A stretch of 64,000 nucleotides of DNA from contig NZ_KB899966.1 of assembly GCF_000378485.1 (NCBI RefSeq), positions 62,001-126,000 on the forward strand. The letters are read 5' to 3'. A program made the position numbers and the translations under genes. The stretch comes from Flavobacterium rivuli WB 3.3-2 = DSM 21788. Its GTDB lineage: Bacteria > Bacteroidota > Bacteroidia > Flavobacteriales > Flavobacteriaceae. The notes under the pieces were generated by a model. That model searched no databases and was not told where the DNA came from. It saw nothing but the letters and a program-made list of their open reading frames with translations. Below are positions 17,445-26,630 of the stretch, in pieces (the stretch's first letter is position 1; each line of letters opens with the position of its first letter).

Positions 17445-18725
17445 TTACAAGCCTGTAGCTTTACTGTTGGTTCCTCTTTCTGTAATAAGTCCGTTACGAA
17501 CCGCAAGGCTACGGTATGCCGCTAACGGATCTATTGCCCCACCTGCTTTTTGGCGTGCTGCCTTAAGTATCGGGCGAACATCGGTACGGTAGGCATCCTG
17601 CAATATTTCCTGGCATTTTACCACATCATTGTCCTGTTGCGCTGCCCTAAGTTCGTCCTGGTTTACAAGCAAAGCCTGTGTATATGCAATTTTTATAGCT
17701 TCTAACGATTGTATTAAATCTTCTAACGGATCTTTAGTATTATGGCTGGCATCTATCATCCAGGCAAGGTCGGGGTTTTGCGGATTGTTCTCTATACCAT
17801 ACACCAACTCGTTAAAAATAAGGAATAACGGGTAAGGCTTAATAGAACCTACGGTTACGTCATCATCGCCATACTTACTGTCGTTAAAATGAAAGCCGCC
17901 CAGTTTGCCTTTTAGCATAAGGGTAGCTACAATTTGTTCAATATTAGTGTTGGGTAAGTGATGGCCAAGGTCTACAAGAGTATAGGCTTTATCTCCGCAG
18001 GCATTTGCAAGCATGAACGATGTACCCCAGTCCTGTATAACGGTACTGTAAAAAGCAGGTTCATAAGGTTTGTATTCTATAAACAGTTTCCACTCTTCCG
18101 GCAGGTCTGCGTAGATGGCTTTAAGGCTGTCCTCGGTATGTTTTAAAACAGTCTGGAAGTTGCGCTGTCCCGGAAAGTTAGAACCGTCAGCAAGCCATAC
18201 AGTAAGGCTTTTGGACCCTAATTGCTCGCCTATTTTAATAACATCAAGATTATGCTGTATGGCATAATCGCGGGATGCATCTACAGTGCTGCTTAGCGAG
18301 CCGTGCTTATAACTTTCTTTTGCTCCCGGCTGGTCCTGAAATGTATTAGAGTTCATCGCATCAAAAATAATCCCATGCCCTGCAGCTACTTCTTTTATAG
18401 CTTTGTAGTCTTCCGGCACGTCCCACGGAATGTGTAGTGATACCGCTCCAGCAGATTGTGTTAGTGCATGAAGCAAACCAATATCATCAAGCTTTTGCTC
18501 TAAAGTTGCAGGCTCACCACCGTAAGAAAAACGCCCGAAACGCGTTCCTCCTGCGCCTAATGCCCAGCTTGGTATTGCAACCTGAAATTTAGCAACTTTA
18601 TTAACAATGACATTTACATCTACACCTTTTTTTGCAAAGCGGTTTGCTATCAAATCCAGCTCTGATGTAAATACAGAATCTTCCTTTTTATTAAGGTCAG
18701 CAATTTGCTGTTGTGTTATTTTCAT
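17445..18725 (-). CDS. rhaI: L-rhamnose isomerase (RhaI type)
   Basis: This 426-aa TIM-barrel sugar isomerase resembles the RhaI type rather than E. coli RhaA. Metal-binding candidates lie in LVDLGHHLPNTN and in GGFHFNDSKYGDDD, and WMIDASHNTKDPLED carries a further conserved Asp/His pair. It converts L-rhamnose to L-rhamnulose with a divalent metal. It begins 11 bases after the end of the aldolase/dehydrogenase gene and is followed 11 bases later by the kinase gene, giving evenly spaced, co-transcribed genes for three successive steps. Confidence 0.9.
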   Translation of the reverse strand: MKITQQQIADLNKKEDSVFTSELDLIANRFAKKGVDVNVIVNKVAKFQVAIPSWALGAGGTRFGRFSYGGEPATLEQKLDDIGLLHALTQSAGAVSLHIPWDVPEDYKAIKEVAAGHGIIFDAMNSNTFQDQPGAKESYKHGSLSSTVDASRDYAIQHNLDVIKIGEQLGSKSLTVWLADGSNFPGQRNFQTVLKHTEDSLKAIYADLPEEWKLFIEYKPYEPAFYSTVIQDWGTSFMLANACGDKAYTLVDLGHHLPNTNIEQIVATLMLKGKLGGFHFNDSKYGDDDVTVGSIKPYPLFLIFNELVYGIENNPQNPDLAWMIDASHNTKDPLEDLIQSLEAIKIAYTQALLVNQDELRAAQQDNDVVKCQEILQDAYRTDVRPILKAARQKAGGAIDPLAAYRSLAVRNGLITERGTNSKATGL

Positions 18726-18736
18726 AATATTTAATA

Positions 18737-20833
18737 TTAACGTACAAATGCATTAGCCATACCGCCATCTACATTTATAGTGTTACCGGTACTTTTATCT
18801 AATAATGCCACACATGCAAAAACACCGTTGGCTATATCGTCCGGAAGTATTATTTCGTTTAATAAATTTCTTTTTGCGTAATGCGCAGGTAATTCTTCAA
18901 CAGTAATTCCGTAAGCTTTGGCGCGGCCTTCGGCCCACTCGCCTTCCCATATTTTACTGCCTACAATAACACCGTCAGGATTTACTGTGTTCACACGTAT
19001 TTTGTCTGCGGCAAGTTCTGCAGCAAGTAAGCGTGTCATGTGCTGCTGTGCTGCTTTTGCAGTGCCATAAGCTACATTGTTAGGGCCGGCAACAAGGCCG
19101 TTCTTACTGGCAATATTTACAATATCACCGCCAAGTTTTTGCTTGCGCAATATGGCAACACCCTCCTGAGCCATTAAAAACTGGCCTTTTACGAGTACAT
19201 TTTGCAGGATATCCCAGTCTTTAAGGGTAGTTTCTTCTAATGGTTTAGAAATAGCAAGCCCTGCCGAATGGATAATAATATCGATACCACCAAAAGATAA
19301 CGAAGCTTTTTTAAATGCTGCTGCCACCGCCTCTTTATCAGACACATCGCACACAACACCATCGGCCTGATCTCTCTTATAAGTAGCCAAAGCAGTTTTA
19401 ATAGCCTCATCACTAAGGTCTGCCAGTACAACAACTGCACCTTCAGCCACAAGTTTATCGGCAATTGCCTTCCCTATACCACCACCGCCACCGGTTACAA
19501 TAGCAATCTTGCGGCTTAATGGTTTTTCGACAGGCATACGGCTAAGCTTTGCTTCTTCAAGCAGCCAGTATTCAATATCAAACGCTTCCTGCCTTGGCAA
19601 TGAAGTATAAGATGTAATTGCTTCGGCACCGCGCATTACGTTAATGGCATTTACATAAAATTCGCTCGCTACACGTGTAGTTTGCTTATCCTTTGCAAAG
19701 CTGAACATACCTACTCCCGGATAGATAATAATAACCGGATTAGGGTCTCTCATTGCCGGGCTGTTAGCATGTTTACACGTATTGTAGTAGTCAGCATATT
19801 CCTTTCTGTACTGTTCAAAAGCGGGTTCAAGTTTTTTAAGTACTTCTTCAGTATTATTTACATCTTCATCAGTACTTAAATTAAGCACCAATGGCTGAAT
19901 TTTAGTACGTAAAAAATGGTCCGGGCATGATGTACCCATTGGTGCAAGCCTTTCCAGATCATTACTGTTTATATATTGTAAAACGATATCGCTATCGGTA
20001 AAATGCCCTATCATCCTGTTTTCACTTGAAGCAAGCCCACGCAGCAATGGCATTAGTGTAGCCGCTTTATCCAGCCTTTCAGCTGCCGGTAAGCTTTCTA
20101 TTTTCTGGCCGCCAAAAACACTGCCTTTTTCTTTTATTTTCTTTTCTATGTAAGCACTTGCCGTTTCTATAACTTCAAGGCTGTTAATATAGCATTCGTA
20201 TGATGTATCACCCCAGGTAAATAAACCGTGGCTACCCAATACAATACCTCTTATACCCGGATTATCGGCAAGGCATTTTTCAAGCTGAAGCCCAAGGTCA
20301 AAACCCGGGCGCTGCCATGGCACCCAACCCATAGTATCGCCCCAAATTTCTTTGGTTACCTGCTCACTGTCTTTAGCAGCAGCTACGGCAATAAGCGCAT
20401 CAGGATGTAAGTGGTCTATATGTTTAAACGGAAGCAGTCCGTGTAATGGCGTATCTATAGAGGGTGCTTTACTGGCAAGGTCGAATATACAATGGTCAAA
20501 AAGGCCTACCATACGGTCTTCATCGGCAAGGCCGCCGTATACATTTTTAAGATTGCGAAGCCTGCCGGTGTACAAACCTGCAATACCGCTTCGGGTAAGG
20601 GTGCCTATGTCTCCACCCGAACCTTTTACCCACATAACTTCTACTTCCTCATTTGTAAGGGGGTCTTTTTCTATTGTTTTGCATGAGGTATTACCACCAC
20701 CATAATTTGTTATCCTTAAATCAGCGCCCAGGATGTTAGAACGGTACAGGAACAAAGCAACCTGGTCATCGCCAAGCTCAGCCGCTTTTTGCTCATTCCA
20801 CAAATAATTTACGTATTGAAATGTTTTTTCCAT
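18737..20833 (-). CDS. rhaEW: Bifunctional L-rhamnulose-1-phosphate aldolase / L-lactaldehyde dehydrogenase
   Basis: This 698-aa fusion has a class II aldolase domain (about 1-420) and a short-chain dehydrogenase domain (about 440-698). The aldolase part holds metal-binding histidines in KHIDHLHPDALIA and LGSHGLFTWG. The dehydrogenase part has the nucleotide motif TGGGGGIG and the catalytic pair NIAS / YGTAK with 13-residue spacing. The first domain splits L-rhamnulose 1-phosphate into DHAP and L-lactaldehyde. The second oxidises the lactaldehyde to L-lactate, as established for RhaEW in other bacteria. The preceding 159-base gap holds a promoter-like box and a CAGGATA motif, so this gene can head its own transcript. 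Confidence 0.92.
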   Translation of the reverse strand: MEKTFQYVNYLWNEQKAAELGDDQVALFLYRSNILGADLRITNYGGGNTSCKTIEKDPLTNEEVEVMWVKGSGGDIGTLTRSGIAGLYTGRLRNLKNVYGGLADEDRMVGLFDHCIFDLASKAPSIDTPLHGLLPFKHIDHLHPDALIAVAAAKDSEQVTKEIWGDTMGWVPWQRPGFDLGLQLEKCLADNPGIRGIVLGSHGLFTWGDTSYECYINSLEVIETASAYIEKKIKEKGSVFGGQKIESLPAAERLDKAATLMPLLRGLASSENRMIGHFTDSDIVLQYINSNDLERLAPMGTSCPDHFLRTKIQPLVLNLSTDEDVNNTEEVLKKLEPAFEQYRKEYADYYNTCKHANSPAMRDPNPVIIIYPGVGMFSFAKDKQTTRVASEFYVNAINVMRGAEAITSYTSLPRQEAFDIEYWLLEEAKLSRMPVEKPLSRKIAIVTGGGGGIGKAIADKLVAEGAVVVLADLSDEAIKTALATYKRDQADGVVCDVSDKEAVAAAFKKASLSFGGIDIIIHSAGLAISKPLEETTLKDWDILQNVLVKGQFLMAQEGVAILRKQKLGGDIVNIASKNGLVAGPNNVAYGTAKAAQQHMTRLLAAELAADKIRVNTVNPDGVIVGSKIWEGEWAEGRAKAYGITVEELPAHYAKRNLLNEIILPDDIANGVFACVALLDKSTGNTINVDGGMANAFVR

Positions 20834-20871
20834 TATATATTACGATGATTTGATTTAATATTATTTACATC

Positions 20872-20916
20872 CAAAAGTATCTTTATTTAACAAATAGGGT
20901 ATCCTGTAGTGTACAG
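20872..20916 (-). promoter_or_regulatory. Candidate activator-dependent promoter of rhaEW
   Basis: On the coding strand TACTTTTG (20879-20872) fits the TAnnTTTG box, but no TTG box lies 19-21 bases upstream. In that place is CAGGATA (20906-20900), separated by 20 bases, within GGGTATCCTGTA (read on the plus strand). The palindrome CTGTA-GTG-TACAG (20904-20916) overlaps it. The same heptamer occurs at two other operon heads in the window. Confidence 0.5.
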
Positions 20917-20992
20917 CCCAAAAGCAAAAAAAATAAACAAATTGCAGCAATTATATAAGTGTTATCCGTTTATATTTGATAAATCATCAGTA

Positions 20993-21307
20993 TTACGGCA
21001 GGTAAAACACTTCTTTAAGAGGTGTACTTACAGGCGAATTGTCTTCGTTACTCTGCATAATATCTTTCATGTAAGCCCACCATTTTTGCATTACAGGGTG
21101 CGATGGCAAATCGTTTAATTTAGATTTGTCGCTAACAAGTAGTGTTGCAAAAAGGCTATTTGTTGTTTCGTCTAAAAAAATAGAATAGTCGCTTACACCT
21201 GTTTGTTTCAATAATTCTTTAAGTTCCGGCCACAATTCATCATGGCGCTTTTTATATTCTGCTTCAAAGCCTTTATGCAGTTGCATTTTTGATGCTAATC
21301 GTTTCAT
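20993..21307 (-). CDS. rhaM: L-rhamnose mutarotase
   Basis: This 104-aa protein matches the RhaM family in length and pattern. The helix YKKRHDELWPELKELL carries the conserved His, and the paired tryptophans appear in HPVMQKWWAYMKDIM. It interconverts alpha- and beta-L-rhamnose so that the isomerase receives the right anomer. It starts 8 bases after the end of the transporter gene rhaT and is separated from rhaEW by 159 bases containing a probable promoter. Confidence 0.93.
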   Translation of the reverse strand: MKRLASKMQLHKGFEAEYKKRHDELWPELKELLKQTGVSDYSIFLDETTNSLFATLLVSDKSKLNDLPSHPVMQKWWAYMKDIMQSNEDNSPVSTPLKEVFYLP

Positions 21308-21315
21308 TGATATTT

Positions 21316-22404
21316 TTATTTTAATGAATTACCGTAGCCTACTACCATAACCGACAGTAAAATTGCCAGTATACCTAATGATATTGTAGATACAGTTTTA
21401 CTGTTTACACCTTTCCACTCTTTTAAAACCACACCCCAAACGTTAGCTGTAAATATAATAAAGGCCATGTGCAGTATCCAGGAACTTGGGCCATTGCCCA
21501 TGCGGCTCTCTCCCATTCCGTAAAAGAAAAATTGCAAGAACCAGGTTGTACCTGCAAGGGCACAAAAAACAATATTCTTTAATTTAGGCACGCCCGATTT
21601 AGTATAATCGCCAAGTGTTTTATTTTTTATGGCAAGAAAAAGGCAGCCTATTAAATTACTAAGCAAACCACCCCAAAGCACTACTATATAAGTAACATTA
21701 TTTTGAAACAAAAATTCCCCCTGCCCCGGATTTGAGGCTTTCCAAACTTCGTTTGCAATATCTGCCATTGGTTTTCCTGCTTCTAATCCAAAATTAAAAC
21801 AGGCACTAAGAACACCCGATATGATTGATACAATAAGCCCTAAGCCAAATTTATATTCTGTTTTAACCGAGACTCCGTGAGGGTCTGTACCGGCTGTGCT
21901 TAGTTGTTTTTCCTTCATTACACCTGCTTTACCACATATACCAATACCTATAACACATATAAGCAGGCCAAGTAAAACCATTTGCCCCCAGGAAGAAGAT
22001 ACTATTGCACCTATACCGTCTTTACCCGCCTGCGGATAAAATTCATAATACACAGACGGAAGTAAGGAACCAAAAACCATGCATAAACCCAGGATAACAC
22101 TACTGCCTAAAGCCACGCCAAGATAGCGTACACCAAGGCCATACGTAAAGCCGCCTACACCCCATAAAATTCCGAATATAAATGCGAGGCTTATTACAGA
22201 AGAATCTGCATTGGCAATAATACTCCAAAAGCCAGGAATTGTAAGCCATGCTGCTAATGGCGGAACTATTAGCCACGAAAAAATACCACCTATAAGCCAG
22301 TAGGTTTCCCACGACCAGCCTTTTACTTTTTTAAACGGAATATAAAAACTACCGGAAGCAAACCCTCCGATTAAGTGAAAAAGAACGCCAAAAAGAGCTC
22401 CCAT
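21316..22404 (-). CDS. rhaT: L-rhamnose/proton symporter RhaT
   Basis: This 362-aa inner-membrane transporter has about ten helices and the typical RhaT opening (LFHLIGGFASGSFYIPFKKV, then WSWETYWLIGG). The length is close to the E. coli protein. It brings free L-rhamnose from the periplasm into the cytoplasm. It is the first gene of the rhamnose cluster. The 221 bases upstream contain two short palindromic elements and the terminator of the preceding GH105 gene, so expression probably starts here. Confidence 0.95.
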   Translation of the reverse strand: MGALFGVLFHLIGGFASGSFYIPFKKVKGWSWETYWLIGGIFSWLIVPPLAAWLTIPGFWSIIANADSSVISLAFIFGILWGVGGFTYGLGVRYLGVALGSSVILGLCMVFGSLLPSVYYEFYPQAGKDGIGAIVSSSWGQMVLLGLLICVIGIGICGKAGVMKEKQLSTAGTDPHGVSVKTEYKFGLGLIVSIISGVLSACFNFGLEAGKPMADIANEVWKASNPGQGEFLFQNNVTYIVVLWGGLLSNLIGCLFLAIKNKTLGDYTKSGVPKLKNIVFCALAGTTWFLQFFFYGMGESRMGNGPSSWILHMAFIIFTANVWGVVLKEWKGVNSKTVSTISLGILAILLSVMVVGYGNSLK

Positions 22405-22482
22405 AAATATGATCTTTAGTAATTATAACCTTTTACAGGTTACACTTGTTAAAAATGTGAAAATAGCCATAATTACATCAAT

Positions 22483-22502
22483 CACTGTCATGCAGTGTCA
22501 TG
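22483..22502. promoter_or_regulatory. Candidate operator upstream of rhaT
   Basis: CACTG-TCATG-CAGTG (22483-22497) is a palindrome with 5-base arms, about 80-95 bases before the rhaT start. It overlaps AGTGTCATG (22494-22502), a nonamer found again upstream of the GH2 gene at 39159-39167. Confidence 0.4.
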
Positions 22503-22581
22503 TAAAATTATATTATTAAAAATTTTAATCTTATATAATTTCACTTAGTGTAATTTTAAACACCCTATCCAATATTAATAT

Positions 22582-22620
22582 AATACCCCTAAAATTTTTA
22601 TACAAAATATTAGGGGTATT
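22582..22620 (-). terminator. Terminator of the PL11-CE12-GH105 transcript
   Basis: A 17-base inverted repeat with one mismatch (22582-22598 with 22604-22620, core ATACCCCTAA/TTAGGGGTAT) lies 5 bases after the GH105 stop codon. On the coding strand it is followed by AT-rich sequence. It separates the pectin enzymes from rhaT. Confidence 0.8.
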
Positions 22621-22625
22621 GATTT

Positions 22626-23786
22626 TTATTTAAGTTTATATACCTCGCTACCTGCAAGTAGCAGGCATCCAAGTCCGTAATCTTCAAAATCAGGTTCTTT
22701 AGAAACCGATAGCGGCTGACCGTCTTTAGGTTCTTTACCGGTGCCCTGTACCCATCCTAAAAATCCGTTGGGCTGTACACAATCTTTTACTATAGCATCC
22801 CAGGCTTTAAGCACTATTGGTAAATAAACTTTGCGATCTATTATACCTTTGTTTATTCCGTAAGCCATGCCATAAACAAAAAGGGCGCTGCCGGTCATTT
22901 CTTTACCCCCAAAATTAGTTGGGTCATGAAGGCTCGCATTCCATAGGCCATCGGTACGTTGTATAGCCGGCAGGGCCGATAGCAAATCTTTATAATCCTG
23001 TAGATACTCGGCATAATGCGGATCTGATTTTGGGGTGATATCAAGAGTGCGCACTAAAGCGGCAACTACCCAGCCATCGCCACGGCTCCAGTAACAATCC
23101 TGCCCATTAGGCTCTTTATACGGTGGCACAAAATCTTTGTCACGCCACCATAATTTATCTACCGGATTGTAAAGCCCGTTTACTCCCTGCTTATTTTTAG
23201 TGTAGGCGTACATTTCATAATTGCGTTCATAGTATTTAGGGTCGTTATACAACTTACCCAGTTTAGCATAAACGGGCATAGCCATTTGTAAAGCATCAAT
23301 CCATGTCCAGTCATCTACTTTATCTGTAGCCATCATCCTGTCTATAGATTCTTTAATATCCTTTACTCTTTCAGGATTCTTTTTACCATCAATTTCATAA
23401 AGGTCTATATACGTTTGCCCCGCACAATGGTTATCGGCATGCCTGGTTTCTATACCGCCCCTTAAGCCCCATTTATGACTTTCGCCCCAATTTACGGCAT
23501 AGTCATGATATTCTTTTTTAGGGTCTACGGCATACATTGCCATTAAGCCTTCGTAATACACAGCCCTTGTCCATAAATTGCTCGACCTTTCTTTACCACC
23601 ACCAAAGGTGGGTGCGCCCGGGTCTGGCCATTTTTGCATAAAATAATTATTTGTCCTCTCCATTACTTCAAGGACATCTTTTTTAGCAGGAATTTTTTCG
23701 TTTGATGCTGTTGTACTTTTTTGAGAACCACAGGATGTTAAAAGAACACCGGCAGCGATAAAACTTAATAGAGAATTATATTTCAT
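22626..23786 (-). CDS. GH105 unsaturated rhamnogalacturonyl hydrolase, lipoprotein
   Basis: This 386-aa protein has a lipoprotein signal (VLLTSC, C19), so it is anchored to a membrane facing the periplasm or the surface. The rest is an (alpha/alpha)6 barrel of the GH88/GH105 type. TWIDALQMAMPVY carries the likely catalytic D164, and CYWSRGDGWVVAALV is the conserved RGDGW motif of YteR-like enzymes. It removes the unsaturated galacturonic acid left at the non-reducing end of RG-I fragments cut by a rhamnogalacturonan lyase. The PL11 lyase is encoded two genes upstream in the same transcript, which supports this specificity. Confidence 0.9.
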   Translation of the reverse strand: MKYNSLLSFIAAGVLLTSCGSQKSTTASNEKIPAKKDVLEVMERTNNYFMQKWPDPGAPTFGGGKERSSNLWTRAVYYEGLMAMYAVDPKKEYHDYAVNWGESHKWGLRGGIETRHADNHCAGQTYIDLYEIDGKKNPERVKDIKESIDRMMATDKVDDWTWIDALQMAMPVYAKLGKLYNDPKYYERNYEMYAYTKNKQGVNGLYNPVDKLWWRDKDFVPPYKEPNGQDCYWSRGDGWVVAALVRTLDITPKSDPHYAEYLQDYKDLLSALPAIQRTDGLWNASLHDPTNFGGKEMTGSALFVYGMAYGINKGIIDRKVYLPIVLKAWDAIVKDCVQPNGFLGWVQGTGKEPKDGQPLSVSKEPDFEDYGLGCLLLAGSEVYKLK

Positions 23787-23811
23787 AGTTTGAATTAATG
23801 AGTTTGTACTC

Positions 23812-24597
23812 TTATTTTATTATATATTTATTTACTTTACAGCCCTTTAATTGTTGTAATCCCTTTACAACCAGTTGTGCATTAAGTTGGGCACCTGCTT
23901 TATTAGTATGTGTATGGTCTTTTGGGAAATAACTTTTAGTAGCCGCAATTCCTATTTTCTCATATTCTGCAATAACCAAATCATTTAAAGGGATGAAATA
24001 TGCGTCTGTTTGCTGCGCTACATCTTTAGCCCAGGCGGCATATTTGTCTACCCCTATTTTGCCTTTTTCGTTAAAGTCAGATCGTGGTACGGGTGAACAA
24101 ATAATAACCGTAGCTCCTTTAGCTTTAGCTTCGTTAGCATATTTTTTCATGTACCAACCGTAGCTGTGTACTGTCTCATTTACTTTTCTTATAGGATTAA
24201 AAATCTCGGTACTGTCATTGCCCACGCCCTGTAATGTTCCTCTTGCACGGGCGGTATCATCAAGCGGGCCGCCATCGTTATGGCCAAACTGCATCATTAC
24301 ATAATCATCTTTTTTTAGGGTTTCCAAAATTTTATCCCATCGCCCATCAGTAAGAAATGTCCGGCTGCTACGGCCTCCTATGGCATGGTTTTGAATATCT
24401 ATCTTAGTCGTATCTATATATTTCTCCATAAAGCTGCCCCAACCCCAAAGCGAATCAGCCCCATTACCTGACCCGTTTTTAACGGTAGAATCGCCAATAA
24501 TGTACAGCGTAGGTTTAGCCTTAAAAGAACTAAATGACAGACAGAATACCGATAACAATAATATTGCTGTTGTGACAAAGTGGTTTGTAATTTTCAT
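23812..24597 (-). CDS. Rhamnogalacturonan acetylesterase (CE12, SGNH hydrolase)
   Basis: This 261-aa exported esterase has a signal peptide (hydrophobic 8-23). SGNH motifs are IIGDST (S37, nucleophile), the Gly in AIGGRSSRTF, MMQFGHNDGG (Asn) and DHTHTN (D227 and H230). It removes acetyl groups from galacturonic acid of the RG-I backbone, which otherwise block lyases and hydrolases. It is encoded between the PL11 lyase (6-base gap) and the GH105 lipoprotein, so deacetylation, cleavage and removal of the unsaturated end are made together. Confidence 0.9.
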   Translation of the reverse strand: MKITNHFVTTAILLLSVFCLSFSSFKAKPTLYIIGDSTVKNGSGNGADSLWGWGSFMEKYIDTTKIDIQNHAIGGRSSRTFLTDGRWDKILETLKKDDYVMMQFGHNDGGPLDDTARARGTLQGVGNDSTEIFNPIRKVNETVHSYGWYMKKYANEAKAKGATVIICSPVPRSDFNEKGKIGVDKYAAWAKDVAQQTDAYFIPLNDLVIAEYEKIGIAATKSYFPKDHTHTNKAGAQLNAQLVVKGLQQLKGCKVNKYIIK

Positions 24598-24603
24598 GCG
24601 TAA

Positions 24604-26511
24604 TTATTTCTTTTTCACAATAACAATATTAGGTACCGGTGGTTCAGGCATTTTTTCATCCATATAAAAATCAGTATGAGGTGGCTGGTTGTAGGCAACA
24701 TTTTGCCAGGCTATACTCTGCCTGTATTGTGGATTGTGCATAAGAGTATAAAGCCTGTGCTCTGTAGGAATGGTTGTGGTAAAAATGCGTAATTCCTTAT
24801 TATCAGTTGTTCTGTAAATTACCTCTTCGCGCCAGTCTCCAAATAAATCGGCAGATAGTACAGGATTCATTTTAGTACCGTTGTTAGATTCGCAATTATA
24901 CTCTTTAGCATCAAACAGGGTATTGGTTTTATCAGCCATATAATCCCATTTATCAATAACGGTTCCGTTAAGAATTTCACTAAGCATGTCGCCATCCCAG
25001 TAAATACCAAAATTACATGCAGGTGCCGATTCAGATATTCTGTTCCCCTTACTGTCATACATTCCGCTCATACCTGCATTTATTGCCCAACATTCCGATC
25101 CCGGGTAACGGGGATCTACATTAATGGCAAGACCACGCCCGGGCCCCTGCCCTTTGTCTGCTTTAGATAGTGATGGTTTTTTCCAAAGTACCTCACCTGT
25201 GGCGCCATCCCTAAAATGCATACCTGCATCATCAAAGCGTTCCTGAATATCAAATATCTCTATTCCCGGGTGGGTAGGGTCAAGATCACCTACATGCAGT
25301 GCATCGCCGTGGCCATATCCTGTGCTGTTTAGCACTGTCCCGTTGTCATCTACCGTCATAGCGCCATATACAATTTCATCCCTGCCATCGTTGTCCACAT
25401 CTGTTATAGAAAGGTTGTGGTTGCCCTGCCCCCTGTATTTTTTATTTTCTTCTGTGCTGTCGCTGTCAAAAAGCCAGCGCAGGCTTAGTTTTTTATTTTT
25501 AAAATCCCATGCGGCAATGGCAGTGCGGGTGTAATAACCCCTCGCCATAATAAGGCTGGGCGATTTACCATCTAAGTAAGCTGTTCCCGCAAGGTAGCGG
25601 TCACTGCGGTTGCCATTGCCATCTCCCCAAACCTGCTTTAACTGTTCTGTAGTTGGGTTATCTGTGTCAGGGTGGCGGGGTACTACAAATTTTACGGTAT
25701 GCACTTCGGCGCCGGTTAGCCCATCAAAAACGGTTAGATATTCCGGGCCTTCTAAAATATGCCCATCGTTATTTCTAAAATCTTTAGAGGCATCGCCAAT
25801 AATTTTGCCCTTGCCATCTTTAGTTCCGTCGGCAGTTTTCATGGCAATTTCTGCTTTGCCATCACCATCAAGGTCATACACTATTAATTGCGTATAATGC
25901 GCGCCTTCGCGGATATTTTTACCTAAATTAATAGTCCACATTAAAGTACCGTCTAATTTATACGCCTGAAATATGGGTTCATCTGTTGGGCCGTTGTGGC
26001 TATTATCATGTGCTTTTCCTGTCTGATGTAAAATAATTTCATATTCGCCATCACCATCAAGGTCGGCTACAGAAGCATCATTTGGCGAGTATCCCTGAGG
26101 TGTTTGCAGCGGAATGGAAATATAAACCGGCTGGTCTTGTTTTAAAATAAAAACTCCATCTGCAGGTAACTCCTTTTTACCCGAAAGTGTTTTTACAACA
26201 TAGGTGTTTACCTGTTTGCTATCTGCAGCTGTATCTAAAAAGTTAGTTCCTGCTGTTAACGGCTTTTTGTTAAGCTTAACTTCTTTGTCATTGGTTACTC
26301 TGTAAAGGTTAAAAGCTGCTTTTCTGTCTTCTGTGCCTAAAAGCCGCCAACTTACAAACACGCCCTCTTTACTATTAGTAGCTACAACTCCCCTGTTTAA
26401 ATATTCCATTTGCCGTTGTGCCATAAGGCTGCTGCTGCCAATAAAAAATATCGTTGTACAACAAATCAGATTACGAAAACGATTTAGAAAACAAGGTATA
26501 GTTGGTGCCAT
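24604..26511 (-). CDS. Rhamnogalacturonan lyase, PL11
   Basis: This 635-aa secreted lyase begins with a hydrophobic signal after FLNRFRNLI. Its mature part starts MEYLNRGVVATNSKEGVFVS, typical of PL11. Repeated calcium-binding loops of a beta-propeller are visible, such as DLDGDGEYEI, DLDGDGKAEI and DVDNDGRDEI. It cleaves the alpha-1,4 bond between rhamnose and galacturonic acid in the RG-I backbone by beta-elimination, leaving unsaturated galacturonic acid ends. It leads a three-gene unit with the CE12 and GH105 genes. The hairpin at 26556-26591 lies just before it, so it probably has its own promoter in the short gap. Confidence 0.93.
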   Translation of the reverse strand: MAPTIPCFLNRFRNLICCTTIFFIGSSSLMAQRQMEYLNRGVVATNSKEGVFVSWRLLGTEDRKAAFNLYRVTNDKEVKLNKKPLTAGTNFLDTAADSKQVNTYVVKTLSGKKELPADGVFILKQDQPVYISIPLQTPQGYSPNDASVADLDGDGEYEIILHQTGKAHDNSHNGPTDEPIFQAYKLDGTLMWTINLGKNIREGAHYTQLIVYDLDGDGKAEIAMKTADGTKDGKGKIIGDASKDFRNNDGHILEGPEYLTVFDGLTGAEVHTVKFVVPRHPDTDNPTTEQLKQVWGDGNGNRSDRYLAGTAYLDGKSPSLIMARGYYTRTAIAAWDFKNKKLSLRWLFDSDSTEENKKYRGQGNHNLSITDVDNDGRDEIVYGAMTVDDNGTVLNSTGYGHGDALHVGDLDPTHPGIEIFDIQERFDDAGMHFRDGATGEVLWKKPSLSKADKGQGPGRGLAINVDPRYPGSECWAINAGMSGMYDSKGNRISESAPACNFGIYWDGDMLSEILNGTVIDKWDYMADKTNTLFDAKEYNCESNNGTKMNPVLSADLFGDWREEVIYRTTDNKELRIFTTTIPTEHRLYTLMHNPQYRQSIAWQNVAYNQPPHTDFYMDEKMPEPPVPNIVIVKKK

Positions 26512-26555
26512 AATAAATGTTTTAGTTTGAATTAGAATAGAAATTCATGATGTGA

Positions 26556-26591
26556 ATTTATAGCTGCCGGAACATACCAGCAGCTATAAAT
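26556..26591 (-). terminator. Terminator hairpin after uxaA
   Basis: A perfect 12-bp inverted repeat (ATTTATAGCTGC, 26556-26567, with 26580-26591) and a 12-base loop lie 40 bases beyond the uxaA stop codon and before the PL11 gene. The T-tract after it is weak, so termination may be partial. Confidence 0.65.
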
Positions 26592-26630
26592 AATTAAACA
26601 ACCCGTAATCCAATTATGGATTTATCTCAA

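Noticed and set aside
20352..20705. Open frame of 117 codons opposite rhaEW
   Set aside because: It shadows the conserved aldolase domain and has no independent signal.
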